DNA from: Elusimicrobiota bacterium
Lineage (GTDB): Bacteria > Elusimicrobiota > Elusimicrobia > UBA1565 > UBA9628
Reading direction: 5' to 3'
Assembly (NCBI GenBank): GCA_023213235.1
Contig: CP096137.1
Coordinates: forward strand, 1,251,587 to 1,315,586
Length of the DNA stretch: 64,000 bases
Under the pieces are notes generated by a model. That model ran no database searches, was not told the DNA's origin, and saw only the letters and a program-made list of their open reading frames with translations. This document shows positions 47,230 through 55,781 of the stretch, piece by piece. The translations under genes were made by a program, and so were the position numbers. How positions within the stretch are numbered: position 1 is the stretch's first letter; each line of letters starts with the position of its first letter.

Positions 47230-47793
47230 CGGGTTTCAGTTCCTGGATGAGCGTGAGGAAGCCGCCGCGGGCGGACTCGGTCGCCGCGGCTTCGCCCATG
47301 AGCTTGAAGAACCAGGTCGTGCCGCCCGTGTCGACGGCGGCGACGATCATGCGCGCGCGGACCTCGCCCGCGCCCGTGAAATCATAGACCTTCACGGGGC
47401 CCGCCTTCGTGACGAGGGTCGTGCGCGCGTCCGCCATGCCGGCGTCGTCGGTCGCGGGCAGGCCTATCTGCCCGCGCCAGCGGTTGACGTTGGCGAGCTC
47501 GCCGCCCGAGGCGCCGGGAAGGGCGACCACGGTGGCCTCCGTCTTGAGGCCGCCCGGAGGCGTGAAGGTCGCGAGGCGGATGCCGTTGCCCGCGACTTCC
47601 TTCCAGCCGGAGGGCACGGTCCAGACGAGTCCCTTTCTTGCGGACTTTGGGGGGACATTTCCTCGCCTATGGCTCGGTCTGGCCCTTCCATTTCAGCTTT
47701 CGGCACACGCGCGCGCGTGATCGCCTCCTCGCCGCAGGAGGCGAGCTGGAACGCAGCCAAGACGGGGAGCACGGCGGCGATGCGGAGTCTCAT
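47216..47793 (-). CDS. Lipoprotein of the cytochrome cluster, frame broken once
   Basis: ATG 47793 (GTG 47796 also possible) gives a lipobox FQLASC. One C is missing in the run near 47645; after repair it reads PPKSARKGLVWTVPSGWKEV, ATFTPPGGLKTEATVVALPG, ELANVNRWRGQIGLPATDDA and TTWFFKLMGEAAATESARGG. About 193 residues. The WKEV...MR.ATF and VNRWR.Q.GLP pattern recurs in uncharacterised envelope proteins of several phyla, next to cytochromes. Function unknown. Confidence 0.6.
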
Positions 47794-47814
47794 CACTTTA
47801 TTTTGGCAATTCGC

Positions 47815-48775
47815 CTAGAAGCGGCCCTGAGCCGACAGGTAGCGGGCGAGATCCTCGATCTGGACGTCGGTCAGCTGGCCCTTGAAGGCCGGCATCGCGG
47901 AGGCGGGCATCGATACCGAGGGATCCTCGATGTATTTCTTGATGAAGGCCTTGTCGCGGGCCGTCCCGATAAACGAGAGATCGGGGCCTGAGTCCGCTCC
48001 CTCCTTGCCGAGCTTGTGGCAAGCCGTGCAGTTCTCCGTGAAGAGCTTGGGCGCGGCCTTCGTGAAGGGCTCTTCCGCGTGGAAGGACTTCATGTAGGCG
48101 ACGAGGACCTTGACCTCGTCGTCGAGGAGGTTCAGCTTGGGCATGACGGAGCCGGGCGTGACGCTGCGGGGGTCCTTGAAGTGCCTTGTGAGCCATTCCT
48201 CGGTCTCGCCGCCCGCGACCTTGTCGAGGGCGGGGCCGACGACGCCGCCCTTGCCGCCGACCTTGTGGCAATGCGCGCAGTTCAGCTGATCGTAGAGCCG
48301 CCGGCCGGCCGCGATCTGGGGATCGGCCACCTCGGTGGGGTTCGTCAGGGGCTCGCCATGCCCGCCCAGGTCAGCGCGGCGAAACCGGCGATGCTCGCCA
48401 AGCCCAGGGCGGTCCATATTGGTCGATCGAAGGGATGTCGTTTAGGTCCGCGGTCGAGGAGCGGCACGGCCGCCAGCAGCAGGACGCCGAGCCCGGGCAG
48501 GATGATGGCCGCGACCGCCTCGAGGTGTCCGGGGAAGAACTTCAGCGCCTGAAACAGGAAGAGGAAGTACCACTCCGGCCGAGGGTTGTAACGGGTGTCC
48601 GTCGGATCGGCGAGAGCCTCGAGCTCGGGCGGGCGGTAGTAGGCCAGAGCGTACAGCACGGCGAGGACCGCGAGGGCGACGCAGACGTCCTTGAACACCG
48701 TATAGGGAAAAAGGGCTTGCCGCTCTCCTTGAGTTGGGCATAGCGGCGCCTGTATTCTTCGTGCCAGGATTCCAT
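47815..48775 (-). CDS. qcrC: QcrC-like: cytochrome b C-terminal half fused to dihaem cytochrome c, frame broken twice
   Basis: ATG 48775; missing bases near 48704 (C/T run) and 48356 (C run). The first part (YALAYYRPPELEALADPTDT; PEWYFLFLFQALKFFPGHLE) is the subunit IV-like half with the PEWY quinol-site motif and three helices. The second has two haem sites, CAHCH and CTACH, with methionine ligand candidates (PGSVMPKLN; PASAMPAFKG). About 321 residues. The b-IV/cytochrome c fusion resembles QcrC of Gram-positive bc complexes, with two haems. One base separates it from qcrB. Confidence 0.85.
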
Positions 48776-48776
48776 T

Positions 48777-49468
48777 TTAAGGGGCTTGCTTCGAAGCTTT
48801 TTTCGGCGGCTCGGAGATCCCGTGCCAAATCACCAGGAACAAATGCACGGCGATGAGTCCCACGGTCAGCGCGGGCAGAAGGAGGACGTGCAGAGCGTAG
48901 AACCGGGTCAAGGTCGGGGGCCCATGCCGTCGGAGCCGCGCAAGATGTCCGCGATCATCGCGCCCACGAACGGCGTCGTCCCGGCGATCGTCGTGCCGAC
49001 GACCGTCGCCCAATACGCCTTCTGGTCCCAGGGCAGCAGGTAGCCCGTGAAGCTGAAGCCCAGCACGAGCAGGAGCAGGCCGACGCCGGCCATCCAGGTC
49101 GCCTCGCGGGGATATTTATAGGAGCCCATGAAGTAGACGCGCATCATGTGCAGGACGGCGAAGACGACCATGAAGGTCGCGCCCCAGTGGTGCAGCCCGC
49201 GCACGACGCGCCCGAAGAGGACCTGTGAGTCGATATAGCGCACCGAGTCGTAGGCATGATCCGGCGACGGGACATAGTTCGTGGCGAGAAGGAAGCCGGT
49301 CACGGCCTGAACCGTGAAGATCATCATCGTGGCGCTGCCCAAGGTGTAAAGCAGCCCGACCCAGCCTCTGGCTTCCGGTATCTTTCGCTCCATGAGCGCG
49401 GTCCAGATCTGATCGAGTCCGGTGCGCTCGCGCGCCCACTCGTAAGCCTTCATCGCTCGGACTCTCAT
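48777..49468 (-). CDS. qcrB: Cytochrome b6-like subunit, frame broken once
   Basis: ATG 49468 overlaps the Rieske stop. One C is missing near 48918. About 231 residues with four helices. Haem ligands: GLHHWGATFMVVFAVLHMMR in helix B and FYALHVLLLPALTVGLIAVH in helix D. Also GYLLPWDQKAYWATVVGT (quinol site region). The Cys that holds the extra haem ci in plant/Bacillus b6 is not seen near the N-terminus. With qcrA and qcrC it forms a quinol:cytochrome c reductase. Confidence 0.85.
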
Positions 49469-50001
49469 GTAATTTGTTCGGCCTTAGGCAGGATCGCGAG
49501 GCGGCTTCCCTCGAGCTTGGTCTGATATTGATCGAGGGGGCGGGGCGCCGGCCCCGAGAGCACCTTGCCGTCGGGCCCGAACACAGCGGTGTGGCAGGGG
49601 CAGATGAAGCGGGAACTGCCCGCGTCCCAGCGATACGGGCAGCCCAGGTGGGTGCAGCGCGGATCGAACGCCGTGAAGGTCTTGCCGTCGGACGTGACGA
49701 CCCACGCCGCGGAGCGGCGCTCGGAGGTGACCCAGGCGTCGCGCTTTCTCTGGGTGAACTCGACCAGCCTCGGAGCGCCCGCCTTGAAATCTCCGGCGCG
49801 GCCCAAGTCCACCCAGTCCTCGTCGCGCCGCTGGAAGGCCGGCGACACGAAGTACCCGAGCCCCGTCGTCGACAGCGCGGCCGTGATGACGGCGCTAAGC
49901 GCGACGATCGTCCTTGTCAGGAAGGCGCGCCTTCCGATCTCTTCAGGCGTTTTCTCCGTGCACCCTTTCCCCGCGCAGCCGCAGCCGTCCGGCCCGCTCA
50001 C
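49465..50001 (-). CDS. qcrA: Rieske iron-sulfur protein
   Basis: 178 residues. The N-terminus is Cys-rich (GPDGCGCAGKGCTEK), followed by RRAFLTRTIVALSAVITAAL, a Tat-like anchor, then the 2Fe-2S sites CTHLGC and CPCHTAVF with the second His. The complex passes electrons from quinol to cytochrome c. The start overlaps the cytochrome c stop by four bases. The pre-anchor Cys motif is unusual for a Rieske protein and could be a metal-binding appendix. Confidence 0.9.
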   Translation of the reverse strand: MSGPDGCGCAGKGCTEKTPEEIGRRAFLTRTIVALSAVITAALSTTGLGYFVSPAFQRRDEDWVDLGRAGDFKAGAPRLVEFTQRKRDAWVTSERRSAAWVVTSDGKTFTAFDPRCTHLGCPYRWDAGSSRFICPCHTAVFGPDGKVLSGPAPRPLDQYQTKLEGSRLAILPKAEQIT

Positions 50002-50363
50002 GGCTTCGCTTCCTTCTTCGGCGCCAAGGACCGGAAGTAGGCGGTCAGGTCAGCGACGGTGATATCCTTGAGCTTATCCTTCTTGAAGGCGGGCATCTTG
50101 CCCTTGCCCGTCTCGATGACCTTGGCCAGGTCCTCATCCTTCGCGGCGAGCGTCTCCTCGTCGACGAGGTTCATGGCCTCGGGCTTGACCTTGAACATCT
50201 TGGCCATCGCGGGATTGCCCGTGCCGTCCTTCGCGTGGCAGGAGGCGCATTTCGACTTGTAGACGGCGGCGACGGGATCGGCCTTCGGGGCCGGCGCGTC
50301 GGCCGCGGATGCGGCGAGGGCGGCGGAGGCGAGAAGCAAGATCAGAGGAAGAATGGCATTCAT
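49998..50363 (-). CDS. Monohaem cytochrome c
   Basis: 121 residues, signal peptide (MNAILPLILLLASAALAASA), then KADPVAAVYKSKCASCHAKD with the CxxCH haem site and a distal Met region (KGKMPAFKKDKLKDITVADL). Typical small class I cytochrome c that carries electrons from the bc complex to an acceptor. It precedes the Rieske gene (ATGA overlap). ATG 50363 has GGAGAC upstream. Confidence 0.85.
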   Translation of the reverse strand: MNAILPLILLLASAALAASAADAPAPKADPVAAVYKSKCASCHAKDGTGNPAMAKMFKVKPEAMNLVDEETLAAKDEDLAKVIETGKGKMPAFKKDKLKDITVADLTAYFRSLAPKKEAKP

Positions 50364-50381
50364 AGTAGTCTCCAGTGGACA

Positions 50382-51669
50382 TCAGAAGGCGAACATTACC
50401 TCGGCCAGGACCGTGTTGTCGGTCCTGTCTTTTCCGACGGCGGACTGAGTCCTCCGAACCTGGTAATCCGTCGTGAACTTGATGTTGTCGATCGGAACCA
50501 CCGCCGTGAGCGTGAGCGCGGTCAGCCGGTTGCCCGCGGTTCGCAGCGACGGCCTGAAGGTCTCGCCGCGCAACCCGGCGACGAACCGCTTGCAGATCTT
50601 CGACTGCGCTTCCGCGAACCAGCCCGTGCTGTTGAATTTGTCCGTATTATCCCTATTGTTGTTCGGATTCGGCAGATGGTCGGTTCCGACCATCCAGCCG
50701 CCGAGAATGTTCAGCTTCTCGCCGAGAAGCTCGTAGTTGGCGTACGCGACCAGGCGCTGGTAGTTGTTGACATATTGGGGAAGCACCGCCGGGTTGATCG
50801 TGAAGACCGGATTTTCCAGATCCACCGAGGCGCCGGACGGCTGCACCCCGCCGTAGCCGAATTCGGTCTTGCCGTTGAGGTATTCCGCGCTGACCGCCGC
50901 CTTTTCGCCCAGCATTTGGTTCACGAACAAGCGCAGATCCTGGTTCTTTTTATTGCCGCCTTTGATCCCCGAGTCATTCGTCGTATTGTATCCGTTCAGC
51001 ACCGCCAAGCTCACGGTCGTGTCCTTGTAGCCCATGCCGAACTCCGCGCCCAGGCTGCCCTGCTCCCTAAGGGTCACGAGGGTGTCGAATGCGCCGTTCT
51101 TCGCCGAGTTCGTCCAGAATAAGGGATCGAAATTGCCCAGGGGCTGATCCGAGGCTCCGAAGCCCTCCACGCCGTGCATGATGCCCGCTCGAGCAAAGAT
51201 AAGAACCGCCTTGTAGGGGTAAGCTCCGCGGATATAAGCTTGCTCGACCTCGGCCTCCCTCCCTTGAACGCCAATTCTCCGCGAGCCCCCAAGTAATCGC
51301 CATAGGCGCCCGAGAAGGGGTAGAGCTTGAGCGCTGGGACCGCAAATCCCCGGGTAGCCGCGACTTTCTCGTTGGTCGCGCTGCCATCGGTGGCGGAGGC
51401 CGCCGCCAGGTATTTCGCGACGAACTTCGAGCCGAAGACGTCCTTGAGCCCGCTGAATTTCGCTTCTTGACCGGCTTCGTCGGGCATCCGGTAGCCTGCG
51501 CGGCGGAAATTAAAGCCGGTTTGATTGATGCGCGGGATCGTCGTGTGGCAGACTCCGCATTCGAACCCATAGCGGCGCGACCACTGGGGCAGCGCGGCCG
51601 CTTCGGGGGGACGAGCCAAGCGACCACCAGCAAGCTTACGGCCATACACGCTGTCTTTATGTTTTTCAA
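50382..51669 (-). CDS. Outer-membrane porin-like protein with N-terminal CxxCH haem motif, frame broken twice
   Basis: TTG 51669 follows GAGGAA. After the signal (KNIKTACMAVSLLVVAWL) a G run at 51605-51610 lacks one base; it continues PPEAAALPQWSRRYGFECGV and CHTTIPRINQTGFNFRRAGY. A second missing base near 51255 precedes REAEVEQAYIRGAYPYKAVL and then a beta-barrel-like body ending in DNTVLAEVMFAF. About 430 residues. The single CGVCH site plus barrel suggests a haem-bearing porin that could pass electrons through the outer membrane; this is inference. Confidence 0.7.
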
Positions 51670-51700
51670 GAGTTCCTCGGGTCCGCCGCTATGAGAGTAT

Positions 51701-52761
51701 TCATACGCGTGCTTCCTCACGGCTCGTCGTTCGAACGTCGCGCGGCGGCTTATCGACTTCCCGGCGGCAAGCGTGCGCCGCGAGCGCGGCCATTTCCTCG
51801 GCGCGGTCCTTCTCGGCGCGCTTGCCCGCCGTTCTGTCTTGGATCATGCGCTTAAGATCGTCGAGGTCATAAAGGTAAACCGAATCGAGCTTCGCGCAGG
51901 CGGGATCGACGTTGCGCGGGACGCCGAGATCGACGAGGAAGAGCGGCTTGTTCCGCCGCGGGAGCACGCGCGCGAGAGCCGCGGCCATGAGCAGCGGCTC
52001 GCTCACGGACGCGGAGAAAACGGCGACATCTGCCCGCTCCAAAAGCGCCAAACCCTCGTCGAGCCCGGCGGCCGTTCCGCCGAGCTTGCCGGCGATCGCG
52101 CGCGCGTTCTCGAGGGTCCTATTGGCGACGACGATGCGGTCGAACTTCTTCGCGGCCAGGTGCCGGACCACCGTCTCGGCCGTCTGCCCCGCCCCGAATA
52201 CGAGGATCTCGCCTCCCGCCGCCTCTCCGAAGATGCGCTTGGCCATCATGGCGGTCGCGCCGCCGATCGAGTGGATGCCGTGCTGTATGCCGGTGGCGGC
52301 GCGCACGTCCTTGCCCGCGGCGATCGCGGTCTGGAACGCCCGGTTTAAGATCCGGCTCGTGAAGCCCCCGGACAAGGCGGACTGATAAGCCTTCTTGATT
52401 TGCGCCAGAATCTCGGTCTCTCCGATGATCCACGAGTCGAGGCCCGCGGCGACGCGAAAGAGATGCCTCAGCGTGTCGGCGCCTTCGCGCGCGTACAAGG
52501 CCGGCTCGATCTCGGCGCCGGCGCGCTTAGTGAACCACGCGCGCACGAGCTCGCGCCCGCGGCGCGAATCCGCGCACACACCGAAGACCTCGACGCGGCT
52601 GCAGGTGGAGAGCACCACGAGTTCGTCGAGGGGGACGAGGGCTTTCATCTGAGCCAGCACCGCGGAAGCGCCTGCGCGGAAACGACGGCCTTCTCTCTCG
52701 TGGAAACGGATGCGTTCAGGTGGTTGAGGCCCACGACGAACATCTGCTCCGAAGGGTTCAT
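51701..52761 (-). CDS. hemA: Glutamyl-tRNA reductase, frame broken once
   Basis: ATG 52761 (MNPSEQMFVVGLNHLNASVS). One C is missing near 52667; then AVLAQMKALVPLDELVVLST. The catalytic Cys is in STCSRVEVF (usually STCNR.E). NADPH region: ILVFGAGQTAETVVRHLA. Allosteric/spine part ends at REEARV, and total about 353 residues, shorter than the usual 410-450. It makes glutamate semialdehyde, the first haem precursor. It heads the cytochrome-assembly run on this strand. Confidence 0.85.
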
Positions 52762-52807
52762 TCGCCAATCGCGCAAGCAACGTTTCTGCCAGGCCGTTTC
52801 ATGGTCA

Positions 52808-52821
52808 CGAAGTATACTTCG
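52808..52821. promoter_or_regulatory. 14-base perfect palindrome upstream of hemA
   Basis: CGAAGTATACTTCG reads the same on both strands. It lies 47 bases upstream of the hemA start codon and includes TATACT, a possible minus-strand -10 box. It could be an operator. Confidence 0.35.
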
Positions 52822-52951
52822 GATCACGGGCGCGGAAACATTGCGGGCGGGTCAATCAAATATGTAGAGGTCATGAATGTCGTCTTGCCTGAAGCACCCC
52901 AACGATCTCAAGCATTCGGTTCCCATCCTGCTGAAAGCCGCATTCAAGGGC

Positions 52952-53443
52952 TCAGGTCAGATAATCCTCCACGGCGACCCGGTAGTCGTCGAGCTCCTTC
53001 TTCATCGCCTTGACCTGCGCGCGCGCGACCCGGCCCAGGCGGTGGCGCGGGGAACGTCCGACGGCCGCGTCGAAGCGCGGCCATAGCGTCCGCTCCTCGT
53101 CCTCAAAGTGGCGCCGCAGCAGGCTTGCCAGGCGCCGGGTCAATGTCTGTACCGCGGCGTCTTTCTCGCGCCCAACGTTCTTGAGCAACTCGGACGCTTC
53201 CTCGCGGAGTTCGTCCAGAGCGTGGTGCTGGCGTTCGATCAGTGCCAGCGCCGCCCCTGTCGCGCCGGACGCCGTGGACTCTCGGTCGAAGACCATATGC
53301 TCCAGATTTTCGTGCGCCTCGAGCGCCTTGAGCAGGACGAGAAGGAGATTACGGACGTCCTTCGCGTCGGATGCTCGTTCGAGCCGGCCGACGAGGTTCA
53401 GCAGAAGGGCATGCTCTTCGGACAGGGATTTAAAGACGCTCAT
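52952..53443 (-). CDS. Hemerythrin-domain protein (1)
   Basis: ATG 53443 has GGAGG upstream; the longer frame to 53530 is not used. 163 residues, four-helix pattern with SEEHALLLNLVGRLE, EAHENLEHMVFDRE, ERQHHALDELREEA and RRHFEDEERTLWPRFD. His and Glu in these positions bind the di-iron site. It binds oxygen or nitric oxide, or stores iron. Function within this region fits a redox or oxygen response; a second such protein lies at 59497. Confidence 0.8.
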   Translation of the reverse strand: MSVFKSLSEEHALLLNLVGRLERASDAKDVRNLLLVLLKALEAHENLEHMVFDRESTASGATGAALALIERQHHALDELREEASELLKNVGREKDAAVQTLTRRLASLLRRHFEDEERTLWPRFDAAVGRSPRHRLGRVARAQVKAMKKELDDYRVAVEDYLT

Positions 53444-53726
53444 GACACGCCTCCTTCGGCGGACGTCTGCGGCAGGCGCAAGGTGAAGACGCAGTTCGGC
53501 GGGCATAATGTCCGTGTTGCACCAAAACAACCACTCACGGCGCGAGCTCTTGTTGGCAGTTTTGTTGCTTATCGGGGGAGTAAGACAACTTCAAGTCATG
53601 GGACTGAGACAAAAAATCGACTTCGCTATAGGGATGAGGCAACCGCGCGCTTTGATAGGCTCCTTGAGCGGCGTTAGCGAATGGGATGAGGATCGGGTTC
53701 GGCGTCACCCGGGTGGAGGAGAAATC

Positions 53727-54716
53727 GTGAAACTCTCGGCCGAGGCCGCCATGGTCGCCCCGCCGCCCGGACGCGCGGCCTGGGTCGCCGCGGTCTTCGC
53801 TCTCGTCCTCGTCCTTCACTGGACCACTCCCGCGGGACCGCACGAGTGGCATTGGCTGCATCTGGTCGCGCAGAAACTCCTCTTCGTGCCGGTGCTCATG
53901 TGCGCGGCCTGGTTCGGCCTGCGCGAGACTTTGCTCATGACCGCGCTCGCGAGCGCGGCCTTCGGGCTCCACATCGCGGTTCACTGGAGAGGCCAGCCGA
54001 TGCTGCAGGCCGACCAGTCGGCCGAACTCCTCAACTTGTGGATCGCAGCGCCGGCCGGCTGGGCCGTCTTCCGCGCGGAGCGGCTCGCCGCCGAGCGATT
54101 GCGCCGCGCCCACGCGGACACCTTGCTCGCGCTCGTGTCGTCCCTGGAGCTGCGCGAGGCCTACACGGCGGGCCACTCGCGGCGAGTCGCCGCCTACAGC
54201 CTGCTCGCGGCCGAACGCCTGGGCCTCCGGGAGCCGGCCTTCCTGCGCGCGCTCGAGACCGGGGCCTTGCTTCACGACGTGGGTAAGATCGGCGTTCCTG
54301 ACTCCGTGCTCCTCAAGACCGGGGTGCTAGACGACGCCGAGTGGGAGACTATGCGGCAGCACCCTGAGAACGGAGCGGCCCTGGCGCGCGGCTCGGACGC
54401 GCTCGAGCACGCGGCGCCAGTCATCGCAGCCCATCACGAGCGCTACGACGGCAAGGGTTATCCCGCCGGGCTTTCGGGCGAGGCCATCCCGCTGGGCGCC
54501 CGCATCGTCGCCGTGGCCGACGTCTACGACGCCCTCACGACGGCGCGCCCCTATAAGCGTGCCTTCTCGCACGCTGAGGCCGTCGCCTGCCTCCGCGACC
54601 AAGCCGGCGCGGCGTTGGACGAGCGCATCGTTAAGGCCTTCATCACCATCCCCTTAGAGAAGCTCCGCGAGACGGCCGCGCGATATGGCGTAGAACTGCT
54701 GGAGGTCTCCCCATGA
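53727..54716 (+). CDS. HD-GYP c-di-GMP phosphodiesterase with membrane N-terminus
   Basis: GTG 53727 with GGAGGA 6 bases upstream. 329 residues. Residues 18-130 hold four or five helices of the DUF4118 type (AAWVAAVFALVLVLHWTTPA). The HD-GYP domain has H150, HD at 183-184 (LLHDVGKIGV), HH at 236-237 and GYP at 244-246 (GKGYPAGLSGEAIPLGARIV). It hydrolyses c-di-GMP. The next lipoprotein gene overlaps by four bases. The same window has a GGDEF synthase at 41651. Confidence 0.85.
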   Translation: MKLSAEAAMVAPPPGRAAWVAAVFALVLVLHWTTPAGPHEWHWLHLVAQKLLFVPVLMCAAWFGLRETLLMTALASAAFGLHIAVHWRGQPMLQADQSAELLNLWIAAPAGWAVFRAERLAAERLRRAHADTLLALVSSLELREAYTAGHSRRVAAYSLLAAERLGLREPAFLRALETGALLHDVGKIGVPDSVLLKTGVLDDAEWETMRQHPENGAALARGSDALEHAAPVIAAHHERYDGKGYPAGLSGEAIPLGARIVAVADVYDALTTARPYKRAFSHAEAVACLRDQAGAALDERIVKAFITIPLEKLRETAARYGVELLEVSP

Positions 54717-55270
54717 AAAACGCCGGCCCCGTCTTAATTCTTTCCGCGCTGGCCCTCTCGGGCTGCGCGGCGGTCACTCCGTACGACATCGCCGAAACCA
54801 GCCAAGGTGTGCTCTACCGCTACAACCTCGAAGGTGTCGAGGAGGCCGTGCCTCCCACGCCCGAGCGCGTCGCGGGCGCCTACGCCGTCCGGCTGCTGAT
54901 GACGCCGAGCCCCGCCACGGCGCAGGACCAGGTCCGCATCTCGTTCCTCATAGAGGACCGCTCGCAGGTCCCGGCCAAAGCGGTGACCGGAGCGCGCGTC
55001 GCCTGCAAGGTCGGGATGCCGCGGGTCGCGGGCCACTTGCACGATTTCGGCGCGCACAAAGATCATGAGGAAACCGCGCCGGGACGCTACGACATGCCGC
55101 CGATCAACTTCGGGATGGGCGGCCGCTGGGACATCGTCTTCCAGGCGATCCTGCCGGACGGCCGGCAGTTCTACGGCACGTATCCCGTGCAGGTGAACGG
55201 ACCGCCGTGGCCGCAGTCGGCGAAGCCCGCGTCCGCCCTCAAGCCGATGGGGACCCTCTATGGCCGGTGA
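54713..55270 (+). CDS. YtkA/FixH-like lipoprotein (copy 2)
   Basis: 185 residues, lipobox LALSGC. Beta-rich with VRISFLIEDRSQVPAKAVTG, ARVACKVGMPRVAGHLHDFG and INFGMGGRWDIVFQAILPDG, matching the layout of the protein at 14877. His and Met positions (AGHLH...H; FGMGGRW) may bind copper. It overlaps HD-GYP by ATGA. Ligand unknown. Confidence 0.6.
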   Translation: MKNAGPVLILSALALSGCAAVTPYDIAETSQGVLYRYNLEGVEEAVPPTPERVAGAYAVRLLMTPSPATAQDQVRISFLIEDRSQVPAKAVTGARVACKVGMPRVAGHLHDFGAHKDHEETAPGRYDMPPINFGMGGRWDIVFQAILPDGRQFYGTYPVQVNGPPWPQSAKPASALKPMGTLYGR

Positions 55271-55285
55271 AGCGCGGAGGCGAGA

Positions 55286-55780
55286 ATGGGACTTCTGACC
55301 GCGTTGTGGCGAGCGACGTGGCGCGTGCGGGCCGCCGCGGACGCGCGGCGCCCCGAGGGACACAGGTTCCCGGACTTCACGCTCCGGGACACCACGGGCA
55401 GGCCGCACGCCCTGTCTTCCGGCGGACCGACCGTCCTGTGGTTCACCAACCTCTGCGCGGACTGTCGCAGCCGCGCGCCGCTGCTGGGCGAGATGGCGGC
55501 CGCCGGCCTGCGCGTGCTGGCCGTGAACATCTTGCCCCCGGACGATCCGTCGCCGCTGGAATACGGGCGGTCCGCCCCGTTCCCCGTCCTCCTCGACCCG
55601 GAGGACGTTGTCGGGCGGCAGTTGGGCCTGGAGCATCCGCCGGGGACCTGCCCGCTGCACAACCTCTACATCCTCGACCGCGAGCGGCGCGTGCTCTTCC
55701 GCCATCATCTCTCTGCCGTCGATCCGCAGACGCTTCGTCGCGTCTGGCTAGACCTTCTCAAGAACGGAGAGGGCGCCTGA
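55286..55780 (+). CDS. Thioredoxin-fold redoxin (AhpC/TSA-like)
   Basis: 164 residues without a signal peptide; GGAGGCGA before ATG 55286. FPDFTLRDTTGRPHALSSGG then WFTNLCADCRSRAPLLGEM: two Cys as CADC. The end VVGRQLGLEHPPGTCPLHNL with YILDRERRVLFRHHLSAVD is TlpA/peroxiredoxin-like with a third Cys. It likely reduces peroxides or disulfides, or receives electrons in a thiol pathway. A C-terminal fragment of a second copy lies at 57374. One base separates it from the patatin gene. Confidence 0.7.
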   Translation: MGLLTALWRATWRVRAAADARRPEGHRFPDFTLRDTTGRPHALSSGGPTVLWFTNLCADCRSRAPLLGEMAAAGLRVLAVNILPPDDPSPLEYGRSAPFPVLLDPEDVVGRQLGLEHPPGTCPLHNLYILDRERRVLFRHHLSAVDPQTLRRVWLDLLKNGEGA

Positions 55781-55781
55781 T

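Noticed and set aside
53508..53726. N-terminal extension of the HD-GYP frame (73 codons)
   Set aside because: A GGAGGA ribosome site precedes GTG 53727, and the extension has no membrane or domain pattern.
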